Assembly: GCA_030674185.1 (NCBI GenBank)
Contig: JAPXFY010000015.1
Location: 24,408,505 to 24,472,504 of the forward strand
DNA from: Monoplex corrugatus
Lineage: Eukaryota; Mollusca; Gastropoda; Littorinimorpha; Ranellidae
Reading direction: 5' to 3'
Length of the DNA stretch: 64,000 bases
In this document: piece after piece, positions 43,185 through 55,350 of the stretch
How the letters are laid out: every line of letters starts with the position of its first letter
How positions within the stretch are numbered: the first letter of the stretch is position 1
Translations under genes and position numbers: made by a program
Notes under the pieces: generated by a model
The model's database searches: none
What the model saw: only the letters and a program-made list of their open reading frames with translations
Told to the model about the DNA's origin: nothing

Positions 43185-45772
43185 TCCTGTTTAATAGCAA
43201 AGTTGCTTTTTTACCTTTTGTCACCAAATGTTCTGTGCCGGCCTTGGTGCTAATCATTGTCGTGAAACTGAACCCCAGATAACAATATTTACTAACTTAG
43301 TAACTACTTCCAATTTTGTCCCTTTGTAAAACCATTGTTCATGTCGTCCTAAGAAGCCCCCTCTTCTGAAAACCATAACCTTAGTTTTTTCAAGATTAAC
43401 TTGCAGTTTCATGCTGGCACAGTATGTCTGCAAGACTCTTAACTGGTTTTGCAAACCATTTGATGTTGTTGACAGAAGGGCTACATCATCTGCAAAAAGA
43501 AGAATGAATATTTCCATTAAACCTGGCATCAACTGGATGCCATGTCGCCCCTTTTCATCCATACAATTGGCTAATTGATTTATTAATACCGAAAATAAAG
43601 TAGGGCTTAAGACACATCCTTGTCTCACGCCTATGGGGTTATCGAATATTTCAGATAATTCCCGGTTTGCCCGAATACATGAGCATAATGATTCATACAT
43701 TGCTTTTAGCGAAACCAAAAACTTCTCTTTTACTCCTTGATTTTGAATACACTTTAAGAGTTTGTCATGCTGAACCGAATCAAAGGCTTTCTTAAAGTCT
43801 ACAAAAGCAACATATAGTTTTCTACCTTTCTTGCACATAGTTTTCTGAACCATAGCATACAGACTGAAAATTTGATCCACTGTAGAATATTTTTTCCTAA
43901 AACCTGCCTGACTTTCTGATATTAAATTATTGTTTTCTAACCAAGCATACAATCTAGTATTCAGTATTGATGTGTAACATTTTGAAACAATGCTTAATAA
44001 CGACACACCCCTGTAATTGTCCACTTTATCAGGATCTCCTTTCTTAAATATTGGTATGATAATAGCTTTTGACCAATCTTGAGGATAAATTCCTCGGTCG
44101 AATAAAGTGTTAAACAGCTTCAAAAGAAAATTATGGATATTTGTGTTACCATTTTTTAACATCTCGGCTGTAACACCGTCTATTCCACTGGCTTTACCTA
44201 TCCTCAATTTTCTGATGGATTCTCTGACTTCTTCTATAGTTATCTTAGAATTTAATGGGTGTTCTGTTGATTCATTTAAATCTACTTCGACAATGCAGCG
44301 CTCATCATTTGTTGATCTGTTATCTTGAAATACGTTTTTAAAATGACTGAACCATTCATCAATACTTATATTGTTAGTAAGTTTGTTTTTGGTACCATAC
44401 CCTATATTTCTTAACTCAGTACAAAACTGCGATGAATTTGAAATATTTCTGGCTAAGCATTCTGCTTTTTGTTTATTAAACTGCTGTTTTTTTATTATTT
44501 AATAATTTTTTATACTTCTTCCGTGCTTTACAATACACAACTCTATCATCCTCATCTTTTGTTTTTCTGTAGTGTTTGAGAGTTTTTCTGCTTTCTGCTT
44601 TTGCTTTCTCACATTCACCATCAAACCAATCAGATCTTTTTCTCTTCTCTGTACATTTCTTACGGTACATACAAGCACCAGCTTCTTTGAGACATTCAAC
44701 AAATATGGTTAAAGCCTTATCTACATTAGTGTCTAGAGTATCCGAAGCCAATGTAAGTCTTCTCTGAATGTGATTACTTTGTAATTTGTTTGTATAATCG
44801 TCTTTCTTATTTTCTTGCCCTATGAACTTTTGTGTGATGTTATTTTTTGATACTTTTCCCTCCGCTTTTATTCCTGTTTCAAGCTTTCGCTCCACTTTCA
44901 TTATAACCGGTAAATGATCTGATTCTGTGAGACTGTCAACATCTAATGCAGCAATTTTAACTGATGAAAACAGATCACATGATACGATGAAATAGTCAAC
45001 TACACTCGACCCTGAAACTCCAATGTATGTATAACTACCATCAAAGTCCAGTTTACACAGACCATTTAAAATGATACAGTCAAACATACTGCATAGCTCG
45101 AGCAGTTGGTTTCCAAAAACATTCGTGCGGCAATCATGAGACTGTCTCAAAAAATCACTGTATACCGAAAGATCAGTTAAAACACTGCCACTGTCATATC
45201 CAAATGAACAGTAGTTACCATCAGCTGGTCTTGCATTTAAATCACCAGTCAGCAAAACATAAAAGTCGTCGTGCGAAACTTGTAAATCTAACATTGTTCC
45301 AACACTTCCATACCAAACCCATCATGCTGATTATTCCAGTATGTGGAATCATGAGGGGGAATATATGTACATACAAACATTATAGGTTTATTTGTTGAAA
45401 ACAAATCTTTGTTGATTTCAACAATAATAGCATTTTCGTTTCCAACCTCAATTCGTTTAACAAACGATTTTAAAGTCTTTCTTACCATAACTATTATTCC
45501 ACCGGAATACCTTCCTTGATGAGATAGTTTCTTTGCTTTTAGTGTAAATACAACAAACTCTTGAAACAAAGATGAATCAAAATCATTCGCTTAAAGGTCT
45601 CAGTGAGACAAATGAAATCATGCTGCGAAATGAAATTAATGAAATCCTCATCATCCAGTTTCGGTAATAATCCATTCACATTATAAGTGAGAAATTTAAT
45701 CTGTGGATTATTAACATTATGAACATGTAAATTCACCACTGATGGACACGATCTCATTTGGGATCCGTCCAC
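43185..45772 (-). pseudogene. LINE B ORF2 (endonuclease and reverse transcriptase), inverted block
   Basis: On the minus strand: IKFLTYNVNGLLPKL and FICLTETF open the AP endonuclease; after a frameshift near 45570, RYSGGIIVMVRKT; after another near 45290, LLTGDLNARP and TESDHLPVIM complete it. KRSDWFDGECEKAK forms the linker. The RT (44207-43254) has KASGIDGVTAEMLKNG, IIPIFKKGDPDKVDNYRG, AFVDFKKAFDSV, GVRQGCVLSPTLF and LLFADDVALLS, and ends by frameshift at the point homologous to K-Y-C-Y-L-G. Only three or so one-base breaks separate it from an intact frame, so the copy is young. The rest of ORF2 is on the + strand after 47600. Confidence 0.9.
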
Positions 45773-45841
45773 ATTTTGGGATCCTGGTAAAGAACTTATT
45801 CTTTTGTTTTTACTACTTGCTGTAGTGGCCCGGCCGATGTC

Positions 45842-46717
45842 CTATTTATCAGTGCCCGAGGCACCACTAGAGCTAGCTTTGGACTTACATTGCATACTTT
45901 TATCGCCTTTTGAGCTATCAGCAGCTGTTCTTTTCATACAGTCCAGAATATTGGTCTGACTGCCTGACCTGTCTGTTGTACTGCGCATCTGTCTGCTTCT
46001 CTTTTTAGGAGGGGCAGTACGTTTTGGCCGCTGCTGTTTCGGTGAACATGAACCACTGTCCTGTTCTTTCTCTGCAGAATCCTGCTGGGATTCTACAGGT
46101 GCTGCTTGCGTGTGCCTAGTGGACTCGTCAATGTGTCCATCTGACTCTCTGTCTGTGTCAGCCCTAAGTACTGTACTGACTTGTGTCATTGTTTTGTCAG
46201 TGTCTTCACGACTAACATCATCTAGGTCACTATCATTTTGCTCATCACTTTGTGAGACACTAATATCGTCTCTTACATCTGTAATACCATTTGGTGCTTC
46301 AATTTCAGTATTGTCTTTTTCTACTATCCTCTGGCCCTGAACCTCGTCTGTGACAACTGATAAGTCATCATCAGTCACATCGATTTTATTATCGTCTTTC
46401 TCGCCATGATTATCGTCAGTGTACGAAACACTACCGTTATTGTCATCACTGTCTCTATCAGTATGATCATGTGCGCACTCCTCTCTGGTTATTTTTCTGC
46501 CAACATCTTTAACGTGGGTCATTTGGGTATTGACTCGTGCTCGTCGTGAATCATTTTCATGGGTGACGGCAGTGCCTTCTTGGCGGTAACTGTTGGTATC
46601 ATTTTGTCGGTGTCTGCCTGTATTAATAGTGAGCCGTCTGTTGTCACTGTCTTTAAGGAACACCACTCTCCTGTGTCCTGTAATGACCGGTTCTCGCTGA
46701 CATCCCTTCTGTGTCAC
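45842..46717 (-). CDS. Asp/Ser/Thr-rich frame, probable LINE B ORF1 C-terminal part
   Basis: 291 codons in the inverted block just upstream of ORF2 in the same orientation. Very polar and acidic (TDRDSDDNNGSVSYTDDN), ending in a basic stretch (KQQRPKRTAPPKKRSRQMR) and a Ser-rich tail. No recognised domain. Position suggests it is the C-terminal portion of ORF1 cut from the + strand ORF1 by the inversion, or a separate small ORF of the same element. Confidence 0.5.
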   Translation of the reverse strand: MTQKGCQREPVITGHRRVVFLKDSDNRRLTINTGRHRQNDTNSYRQEGTAVTHENDSRRARVNTQMTHVKDVGRKITREECAHDHTDRDSDDNNGSVSYTDDNHGEKDDNKIDVTDDDLSVVTDEVQGQRIVEKDNTEIEAPNGITDVRDDISVSQSDEQNDSDLDDVSREDTDKTMTQVSTVLRADTDRESDGHIDESTRHTQAAPVESQQDSAEKEQDSGSCSPKQQRPKRTAPPKKRSRQMRSTTDRSGSQTNILDCMKRTAADSSKGDKSMQCKSKASSSGASGTDK

Positions 46718-46797
46718 TTCACTATAAGAAAAGTCTCCAGGAACAACAGGTGTGGCGGTATCCTGGTTGGAACCGTAACGAAACGGGCTCTTCCAAC

Positions 46798-48472
46798 TTC
46801 AAAATGTTACACATCAATACTGAATACTAGATTGTATGCTTGGTTAGAAAACAATAATTTAATATCAGAAAGTCAGGCAGGTTTTAGGAAAAAATATTCT
46901 ACAGTGGATCAAATTTTCAGTCTGTATGCTATGGTTCAGAAAACTATGTGCAAGAAAGGTAGAAAACTATATGTTGCTTTTGTAGACTTTAAGAAAGCCT
47001 TTGATTCGGTTCAGCATGACAAACTCTTAAAGTGTATTCAAAATCAAGGAGTAAAAGAGAAGTTTTTGGTTTCGCTAAAAGCAATGTATGAATCATTATG
47101 CTCATGTATTCGGGCAAACCGGGAATTATCTGAAATATTCGATAACCCCATAGGCGTGAGACAAGGATGTGTCTTAAGCCCTATTTTATTTTCGGTATTA
47201 ATAAATCAATTAGCCAATTGTATGGATGAAAAGGGGCGACATGGCATCCAGTTGATGCCAGGTTTAATGGAAATATTCATTCTTCTTTTTGCAGATGATG
47301 TAGCCCTTCTGTCAACAACACCAAAAGGTTTGCAAAACCAGTTAAGAGTCTTGCAGACATACTGTGCCAGCATGAAACTGCAAGTTAATCTTGAAAAAAC
47401 TAAGGTTATGGTTTTCAGAAGAGGGGGCTTCTTAGGACGACATGAACAATGGTTTTACAAAGGGACAAAATTGGAAGTAGTTAGTAAATATTGTTATCTG
47501 GGGTTCAGTTTCACGACAATGATTAGCACCAAGGCTGGCACAGAACATTTGGTGACAAAAGGTAAAAAAGCAACTTTGCTATTAAACAGGACTTTTCAAA
47601 AATATAAAGACATGACTATAGAAACTTTCTTCAAGTTGTTTGATGCAAAAATTCAACCTATTTTGTTGTATTCTTCTGAGATATGGGGACTTAACAGACT
47701 CGAGCATATAGAGAAAGTACATTTGGTATCGTGCAAAAGACTGTTGGGAGTTCCAGTCAGGACACCTAACAAGATGGTATATGGGGATTTGGGAAGATAT
47801 CCTCTTTATGTCAACTCCTCAACTACCTGTCTTAGATATTGGTTTAAATTACTGGAAATGAATCCAAATAGGTTACCTTATAAGGCTTACCAAATGTTAG
47901 TGGAACTTGACAGGGCTGGGAAAGAATGCTGGGCTTCAAAAATAAGGGAAATTTTGTGTGAAACGGGATTTAATATCGTGTGGCTGCAACAAGGTGTTGG
48001 TGATGTAAAAGCCTTTTTACGTGTATTTAAACAGAGACTTGTAGACTTATATATTCAAGAATGGTCTGGGTCACTCAGAGACAGAGATAGGTATGAAAGC
48101 TACAGATCATTTAAGACTATCTTTGAAAAAGAGAAGTACATTGACTCTATTGATATATACTGTTTCAGAGTTGCCCTTTTACAAATAAGGTTGAACGTTT
48201 TACCACTAAACAATAATATAAATAGATACAGTGAATCTGATCAAGAAAAGGTGTGTCCATTTTGCAGGACAGAATCTGAAAACGAAGAACACTTATTATT
48301 TAGATGTTCCACTTACGCTGATCTCAGGGCGAAATTTTTAAAGGATTTAGTCAGCATGCCTATGTGCATACTGCTCCAATCAACAAATAGCCACCGAAGT
48401 CACAGCGTATCCAGATACGTTTTCCACGCCATGAATAGGAGAAAAAAATTGTTAAAAGGAGAAGAAAAGTAA
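46798..48472 (+). pseudogene. LINE B reverse transcriptase, + copy to the 3' end
   Basis: From 46798 the sequence repeats the inverted RT: KCYTSILNTRLYAWLENNN, AFVDFKKAFDSV, GVRQGCVLSPILF, LLFADDVALLS, then continues without a break: KYCYLGFSFTTMIS, KIQPILLYSSEIWGLNR, VWLQQGVGDVKAFLRVFKQR and a terminal Cys/His knuckle CPFCRTESENEEHLLFRC, stop at 48472. The open frame extends upstream to 46559, but that part is antisense of another frame and is not RT. It lacks the endonuclease and the RT fingers, so it is a fragment although its frame is intact. Confidence 0.9.
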
Positions 48473-48545
48473 ATAGTTATGTAGATACTAGCACTAGAAT
48501 TTCAGACAATACTTAATTTCAATTGTAAAGAAAAAAAAATGTTTA

Positions 48546-50151
48546 TTTGAATATGAAAGGGGTGCTCATATAGAGACACATGTGCATGTGTGCCTGTGTA
48601 TTCACATTGACGTTGGTGTACTTATGTGCATATATAGGTGATAGTATCTACATTATGTATATGTGTGTGGATACATATGTATATATCTATGTGTGTATAT
48701 ATGTATGAGTGATTATGTATGTGTGCGTGTATATAGATGTGTATGTGTGTATGTGCGTTTATACATAACCTTCAATTCAGTCTATGGCCTGAACCATTGC
48801 TGACCGCCGAAGATAGAGTTATCTCTGAACTAAAAGATGCACGAAGTGCTAAATATGCGTTGAATGATCATTTGGTATTGTCTCAATGTCAATTGTTTTG
48901 GTAAATGAGTGACTGATCTGCGATTAGTCTGATTAATTGATTGGCATTATGAATGTCTGTTTTTGCCAATTAACCGACTGTTTTGGGGTCGAATTGCTCT
49001 TATGTCATATATTACTTGGTTCACTTCATTGTACATTAATTCCATTGATTGGTTTAGATTCACTGGTGAATAAATTGATAAACTGAACGCATGATTAGCT
49101 GACAACGGAATGATTATATAATTTGTTAATTGATGGCGATGGGTGGCTCACCGACTGATCGATTTATAGATTGATGGTTTTAGCTATTGATCGATCAGTG
49201 ATTGAATTATGGAATGTATGGATGATTGATTCGCGTTATTTGAAGTAACGATTGCAAATTGATATATTGAACTCGGTTAAATTCTAGGTTATCTGGTCGA
49301 TTAAGTCACTGGATGACTGATTAACTGGTTAAATGATTGATCGATTGATTGATTGAGTGAGGGAGTGATTACGTGAAGTGATTGTTACTGAAGTGATATC
49401 GATTGTACAGTTGGATGATGCATCTGACCCAGTCAATTGAAAGCTGATTTGTCAGTTGATTCACGGGCTGAATGGCGGACTATTTGATTGATCAACTGGT
49501 AAATCAGTTGACTGATTGGTTAATTGATTGGTTGACTGATTGATTGATTGGTTGGTTGGTTGATCGATTGATGGATTGAGTGTTTATGTCAAGTAGCTGT
49601 GGTTGAATATATTGATCAACTGTATGATCACTGAAGGGTACAAGAAACGTCAGATCTGTGCACTAATTGAATGGTTTGTTTGTCTGATAGCCAGTTATTG
49701 TAAAATTGACAGTTGGATGAATGATATAGATGAGGTTAATAACAAATATTCTTAGCTGGCCAGTTAAGGAATATGGACTAGAATACAAATGAAAGGACCA
49801 CTGTAAATGCAAAGATGAATGTATCCCAGCTTATGTGACGGTAAACGATAGAAGGGGACAATGTGACAGAGTTCACTGCAGTTTGATAGTACATGTATAA
49901 CTTGTATGAATGTATAAGAAAACCTGATCTCCTCCCCTCCCCTTTCCCATGCATGTATTGTGGCCTAAGGCCGATGTACAATAAACATTTTCTGAGTTCT
50001 GAGTTCTCTCTCTCTCTCTCTCTCTCTCTCGCTCTCTTTCTCTGTTTCTGTCTGCTTGTCTGTCTTTCTCTCTCTGTGTCTGTCTGTCTGTTTCTGTTTC
50101 TCTCTGAAATCAGTGTTGATGAGTATGATGCCATGACGTCTTTGCATTTAG
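48546..50151. other. Intron 8 end: ATGT-type and TTGATTGA-type simple repeats
   Basis: ATGTGTGT/GTATAT repeat at 48575-48765; a long, degenerate TTGATTGA/TTGGTTGA-like tract at about 48890-49620; a LINE 3' tail at about 49845-50008 (GGCCTAAGGCCGATGTACAA then TAAACATTTTCTG) followed directly by TC repeats to about 50104. No gene before exon 9. Confidence 0.7.
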
Positions 50152-50260
50152 GTGGAGTACAAGCCTGACATTACTTCAAAAACATTGTGGCAGCAGACGA
50201 ATTTCTTGTCCGTTTGCTCGTAATCATTTTGAGATTATCACAAAGCTCCGACAGATTCAC
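50152..50260 (+). CDS. M13 peptidase exon 9 of window (one-base frame break)
   Basis: 109 bases; acceptor GCATTTAG, donor GTACGT. It opens in phase with exon 8 as VEYKPD, then must shift by one base near 50170 to read YFKNIVAADEF ... LSQSSDRFT, the family's 'Y-F-x-N ... L-R-x-P-V-D-R-x-x-W' region. Without the shift the frame meets a stop after about 23 codons. The second frame ends in phase 2 and joins exon 10 correctly at the conserved Trp. The simplest explanation is one missing base. Confidence 0.8.
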
Positions 50261-50329
50261 GTACGTACCTTGCATGTGGTGGTGATGGTCATGGATTTCA
50301 TGTCTGTTCATGTACACGATTTTAGACTG

Positions 50330-50334
<5 letters not shown>

Positions 50335-50418
<84 letters not shown>
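50335..50418. repeat. (GT)n microsatellite
   Basis: About 84 bases of GT repeat in intron 9, followed at 50427-50575 by three spaced copies of CATACACTGTTAGAGCAATG separated by TC runs. Confidence 0.96.
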
Positions 50419-50423
<5 letters not shown>

Positions 50424-50907
50424 CGTTGCATACACTGTTAGAGCAATGCCTCTCTCTCTCTCTCTCTGCATACACTGTTATGTTAGAGCAATGCCTCTCT
50501 CTCTATCTCCCCCCTCTCTCTCTATCTCCCTCTCTCTCTCTCTCTCTGAATACACTGTTAGATCCATGCCTTCCTCTCTTTTTCCTCCCCCACCTCCTCA
50601 GCAACGTAGTTTTCATGCAGCTAAAGTTTTGATTTATCAGATGAATAGATTTTTTTTACAAACATGGTTCTGCACACGCACGCAGGCACGCATGCACACA
50701 CAATGTACACATTTGAACATGTTTCTACACTTTTATACAATGTATATTCATTGTGGAATATCTTTATTATTTCTTTTCTCTTGTTCTGGGTTTTAGTTTT
50801 GGTTTTTTCTTTTGTTTCTGTTCTTGTCTGTATTCTTTAAATGTTAATTCGTTTGCAGTGTCTTTCTTTCGAGTTTTATTTTTCGTGTCACGATGGACTG
50901 ACTGTAT

Positions 50908-50911
<4 letters not shown>

Positions 50912-50985
<74 letters not shown>
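50912..50985. repeat. (CT)n microsatellite
   Basis: CT run in intron 9. Downstream, CATGTGACCACAG occurs twice at 51079-51120. Nothing else recognised up to exon 10. Confidence 0.96.
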
Positions 50986-50988
<3 letters not shown>

Positions 50989-51369
50989 GTCTCTCTGTTT
51001 AACCCATGAGAATGGATTTTTCTAAATTTTGCCAAGAGCAAACTCTTTGGTGCTGTGGGTTCTTTTATATGCGCCAAGCACATGTGACCACAGGTTTATT
51101 CTCTGCTCATGTGACCACAGCTTTATTTTCATCCAAAAGACTAGCACCCAGGCCACCACTATGTGTCTTGTGGTGGGGGAAGGAGTAGAAAAATCCCTAT
51201 CCAATGTCTCAACATTGAGACTTCTTGCATCTTAGGCAGGCACATCAATCACCGGGCCAGTACTTCAGTATAAGTGTTCAGTAGTAACATTAAGCGTTGC
51301 AAATGGCCACTGCCAATTCTGAAAAAATGTAATGTTTAATAAATGTATATTCCATAATTTCGTTTTCAG

Positions 51370-51428
51370 ATGGAAAATCGCAGCATACAGTGTAAATGCT
51401 GTGTATGTCTTTCCAGACAACTCTATTA
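51370..51428 (+). CDS. M13 peptidase exon 10 of window (VNAxY motif)
   Basis: 59 bases, entering at phase 2 and leaving at phase 1. Acceptor TTTTCAG, donor GTAAGT. The peptide WKIAAYSVNAVYVFPDNSI contains VNAVY at 51392-51406, the substrate-backbone-binding Asn-Ala motif of neprilysin-type enzymes (usually VNAFY or VNAYY). The apparent ORF beginning with ATG here is a different frame. Confidence 0.9.
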
Positions 51429-51564
51429 GTAAGTCTTTCCATTTTTCTGTCTTTTCTGTTTTTTGATGTATAATTTATCTGTGGTGGTGATCCATTTTGG
51501 GCAAGAACTTGGTGTAGAAAAGGGAATGTGTTGCTTATATCATACCTTTCTAAATAAAAGTGTG

Positions 51565-51600
<36 letters not shown>

Positions 51601-51943
51601 ATTGACATACCGTGTAAAGTATAGATTGCTTGGTTGTATGTGGGTAGATTCTTTACCAGCTCTTGGCATGGGGACCAGTCTGTTGAGAATGCTTTAGTTT
51701 ACATGAGCATGACCCAGTCTTGGGAGTTCCTTGAACCAGAATCTGTTTTATGAACAGATCATCACAACAGTTGTGTTGTATTTAACTTTAGTAAGAATGG
51801 CCCTTAATTAATTGACGAAGCAGGATATTCTTTAGTAACTCTGGTCTCAAGCGTTTTGGCTGTGAGGTTTACGGCCTGAGAAGATAGGGGTGCACGTTTC
51901 AACCTTGTTCAGCGTGTGCGTGTGTGTGTGCATGCGTGCGTGC

Positions 51944-52025
<82 letters not shown>

Positions 52026-52658
52026 TGTGTGTCAGACGCGAGCATGTCTGAGACCAGAATACCCATGGCTGGAATATCCAGAAGCCGGAATGTCCAGCTA
52101 CCATTACTTAGTCCATGAGCATTCCAGAAGTATCAACCATTTTTTTATCACCAATTTCTCAACTCATGTGAAGAGAACTGTTCCAAGTTTGGAGTTTTTT
52201 CAAATGGGGGTCATTGCATCCAGACAGTTACATATGCACTTTATTCTAATCTGCCTGCGCAAAACTCTACGGGCTGGAAAGGTCTTGAAACGGGGAGAGG
52301 ATGGAGGAACCTATGAAATACTAAACTGACACCAGAATGCTGAAACACTGAGATGGGCAGCGTACAGGCCAAGTGTTAATGTGGCAGGCTGAGACTGCAT
52401 TCAGTGTGTTAGATCTTGATTCCATGGCTCTGTCAAAAGAACGAACCAGCACACACAGAACTAGTTCAACTGTCCTGTGTAAGTATACAGACAAGCATAA
52501 GCCATGAAGGATATGATTTCTCGATGGTGTATGGAACAAATCAGCCCCTACAGCGTACTTAACTGTTTTGACTTCGGATAAACAATGCTTTAGTTCATGA
52601 ATTACCATATCCTGTGTGTGGTGTGTAATTTATTAAAGCAAAATGTTTCTTTTTCCAG
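51429..52658. other. Intron 10 with GT microsatellites
   Basis: GT runs at 51560-51600 and 51914-52032, the latter with GCGT units at its left edge. No gene seen. Confidence 0.75.
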
Positions 52659-52710
52659 CAATCCCAGCAGGAATCTTGAATCCTCCTTTCTTCAAAGGAA
52701 ACTATCTAAT
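52659..52710 (+). CDS. M13 peptidase exon 11 of window (PAGIL motif)
   Basis: 52 bases, entering at phase 1 and leaving at phase 2. Acceptor TTTTCCAG, donor GTAAGT. The peptide TIPAGILNPPFFKGNYL carries the conserved 'F/I-P-A-G-I-L-x-x-P-F-F' segment that precedes the zinc-binding helix. Confidence 0.93.
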
Positions 52711-53045
52711 GTAAGTGCATTATCTTATTAATGACTGAGTGTATAAAACGGTAGTAAAAACAAGCTGGTCGTTCTGGATGTGGATGCTAGATACAACAAG
52801 CATTAGTAGATTTTGTCTGTACATGTTTCGTAACTTTTTCACCAGATTTTGTTTCGTCAGATTATTAGCCATGACATGATACGTCTGTGTTGTAGGATTT
52901 TTTATTTGATAACAAACCATATTCAGATTGATATGTTGAAACTTCTTTTTGGGTAGTTTTATAGCCAAGCTTGGATCACAACGAGAAATTGGACCAGTCA
53001 CAAATATGTTTCTCTCTCATTTTCACTCTGCGTGCGTGCGCACGC

Positions 53046-53076
<31 letters not shown>

Positions 53077-54694
53077 TGTGTGATGAGGGTTATGAGGTCC
53101 AGGACATAAAATTTGAAGATCATGATCCCGATTAACAGTTCATGCCAAATGTCTCCAGGTAAATTGGCGAGTTTCAAATGATTTCTACATGTAGTGTGAT
53201 CTTTCATTGTCTCTTGGTGATTGGAAGGAATTAATTTCCGTGTTTGTTTCTTGCACCATTTTCCATATTGCTTCCGTGGTTTGGCCACCACTCTGCTTGC
53301 TTTAGTTTTCCATCCCCATTCTCAACTTAATTTTGTCAGGTACAGGTGACAGGATGAAGTTGCAACTATCTTTGTTTTCAGGATAAAATGCCTTTAGTGT
53401 TGACATAGTTGGTATGGCCAGAATAAATTACTTTTTTGTTTTGTTTTGGTTGAGGAGTTAGATTTGACAGGCGTCATAGACCCTCTGTTTAGGCAAGACA
53501 AAAATTAGGAATTCTTGAAAGGTCTATAAGGTGGACCTCATTTCAGTTTGGGTTCCTGCACTATTGATAGCAGGACCCTTTTGTTTCTCCATTACCAGTT
53601 CATGTCGTGATGGCGGAAAAGCCACGGGCTGTCTTTGGCTGTGCTATTGTGATGCTGTAATAATGGCTTATCACTGATAAACATAAGATATGATTAAATG
53701 TTAGTTTTGTGATATGAAATTATAGAAGTATTTTTGAGGAGAATGTTGTAGTTTGGTGACATGATTTGATGATGTCAGAAAGTTTTGTGAATGCATTACC
53801 ATTTTTGACGAAAGAAATGGACCCATACGGCCTAGTGTGTGTTTGGAGTGAGTAATGTAATTGATTTTATTTTGCCTGTCTTAATTCATGATTTTAAAAT
53901 GTGGAACATGCAGTGATGTTAACTTGCACGCTCTGACTAAGAAGTTGTGGAGTTTGAGTATGCGTGAGTATTTCAGGTACTTACCATGTATTTCACGAGT
54001 GGAGTACCAGTGGGGGTTCTGTTCTTTTGGTTTTAGGGCTGGTTATGATTTGATGGTCTAGTCTGTGTCCTAGTTTTATGGTGCTGGTTGTACTTTGACT
54101 TGTTATGCACATGTCTTGTTTCATAGTTAGCATGTCTGTGATAACTTTTCTTTCCTTCTCATAAGTTAAGAATCAAGGTGGCGTAGAAAGTGGCACACAC
54201 ACACACTTACAAAACAAAATAAAACAAAACAAAAACAAAAAAGGTAAAAAAAGAAAAAATAAGGCACAAAGGTAACCTCCCTGAGTGCGATGATTCTTTC
54301 AAAAAATAGTACTGCAAACTACTGAGACTTGCAATCCAAAACTAGTGTAAAACGTGATTAAATGATTTGCCATTGAAATTTGACAATGCATCTTGTCACT
54401 TGCAGATAGGGTAACCTTACTGTTCACATCATATCGGTGAGATGCATTGCCATAACCTGCTTGACCCCCACATTCGAGTCCCCCTTATTTTGATCTATGC
54501 CCCAAGGTGAAAGAACACATCCATGTGTACGTTTGTACAACATAGATGGGGGAAGTCAAGCAGATAGCGCCTACAACGTAACCCTGGTTGCCAAGTCACG
54601 GGCATTCCAGACTTTCCCAACCAACAATGAATGGGGAATAGGTTATTTGGGAGAAGGAATGTTACATCGAAGGAACATAGAAAAATGCTGATTA

Positions 54695-54760
<66 letters not shown>

Positions 54761-54775
54761 CTCTCTCTCTTGCGC

Positions 54776-54811
<36 letters not shown>

Positions 54812-55191
54812 TCTCTCTCTCCCTCTCTTATTTTTTATATTTTTTCACATACCGTATAGACACGATTTATCATTCTCACTATTTATTGGATGACCCTCAT
54901 GTTTTGTTCTTACATTGTGATCAGTGTACAGTGACTGGACAAGGAAATGGATGGCCCTGGGTAGAGAAGAACAGTATAAAGCCATCAAAGCAAATTACAG
55001 TGACTATTCATGTTACAGAGAAATGTTTATTCTCATATTCTATTCTCTTACAGATATATAATACAAAATCTTTAGAAGTCGGTAATATCAGCTACTGCCA
55101 GCGACCCATCAGAAGAGACACTACATTACTACCATGTTACTTTGGTGGGTTCAGTGATGCCTATTGTGTATCAACATTCATGTTTGCTCAG
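52711..55191. other. Intron 11 with simple repeats
   Basis: CG/GT run at 53028-53082 (alternating purine-pyrimidine GCGCGCGC then GTGTGT), an A-rich stretch at 54206-54262, the dispersed repeat copy at 54264-54295 (related to 6951), and TC repeats at 54692-54797. No gene. Confidence 0.7.
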
Positions 55192-55259
55192 GTCCACAAA
55201 CTTTGGTGCTGCTGGAATGGTGATTGGTCATGAGTTTACGCATGGTTTTGATGATCAAG
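55192..55259 (+). CDS. M13 peptidase exon 12 of window (HExxH zinc helix)
   Basis: 68 bases, entering at phase 2 and leaving at phase 1. Acceptor TTTGCTCAG, donor GTTAGT. It encodes STNFGAAGMVIGHEFTHGF then DDQ. HEFTH (55229-55243) supplies two zinc-ligand histidines and the catalytic glutamate; the flanking G-x-V-x-G and F-D-D-Q-G are M13 hallmarks. An AC microsatellite starts a few bases into the intron. Confidence 0.97.
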
Positions 55260-55262
55260 GTT

Positions 55263-55263
<1 letters not shown>

Positions 55264-55332
<69 letters not shown>

Positions 55333-55350
55333 CACACACACACATGCACG
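55264..55350. repeat. (AC)n microsatellite next to the exon 12 donor
   Basis: AC repeat starting four bases after the GTTAGT donor begins, followed by GCACGCAC units. Confidence 0.97.

Larger units (their letters stand above)
41691..48545. mobile_element. LINE B, rearranged APE-type retrotransposon
   Basis: Components of one LINE family in mixed orientation: ORF1 on + (42054-43184), then an inverted block on - (about 43185-46797) holding the RT, endonuclease and an ORF1-like C-terminal frame, then RT to 3' end on + (46798-48472). About 800 bases of RT exist twice in inverted orientation (43185-43990 and 46798-47600) with only a few differences. Either one element suffered an internal inversion with duplications at the breakpoints, or two copies of the same LINE inserted head to head, or the assembly folded back. 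The 3' end is an A-rich stretch at 48526-48540. Confidence 0.85.

Noticed and set aside
46559..46797. N-terminal extension of the LINE B + strand RT frame
   Set aside because: It is antisense to the acidic LINE B frame and joins RT only because of the inversion.
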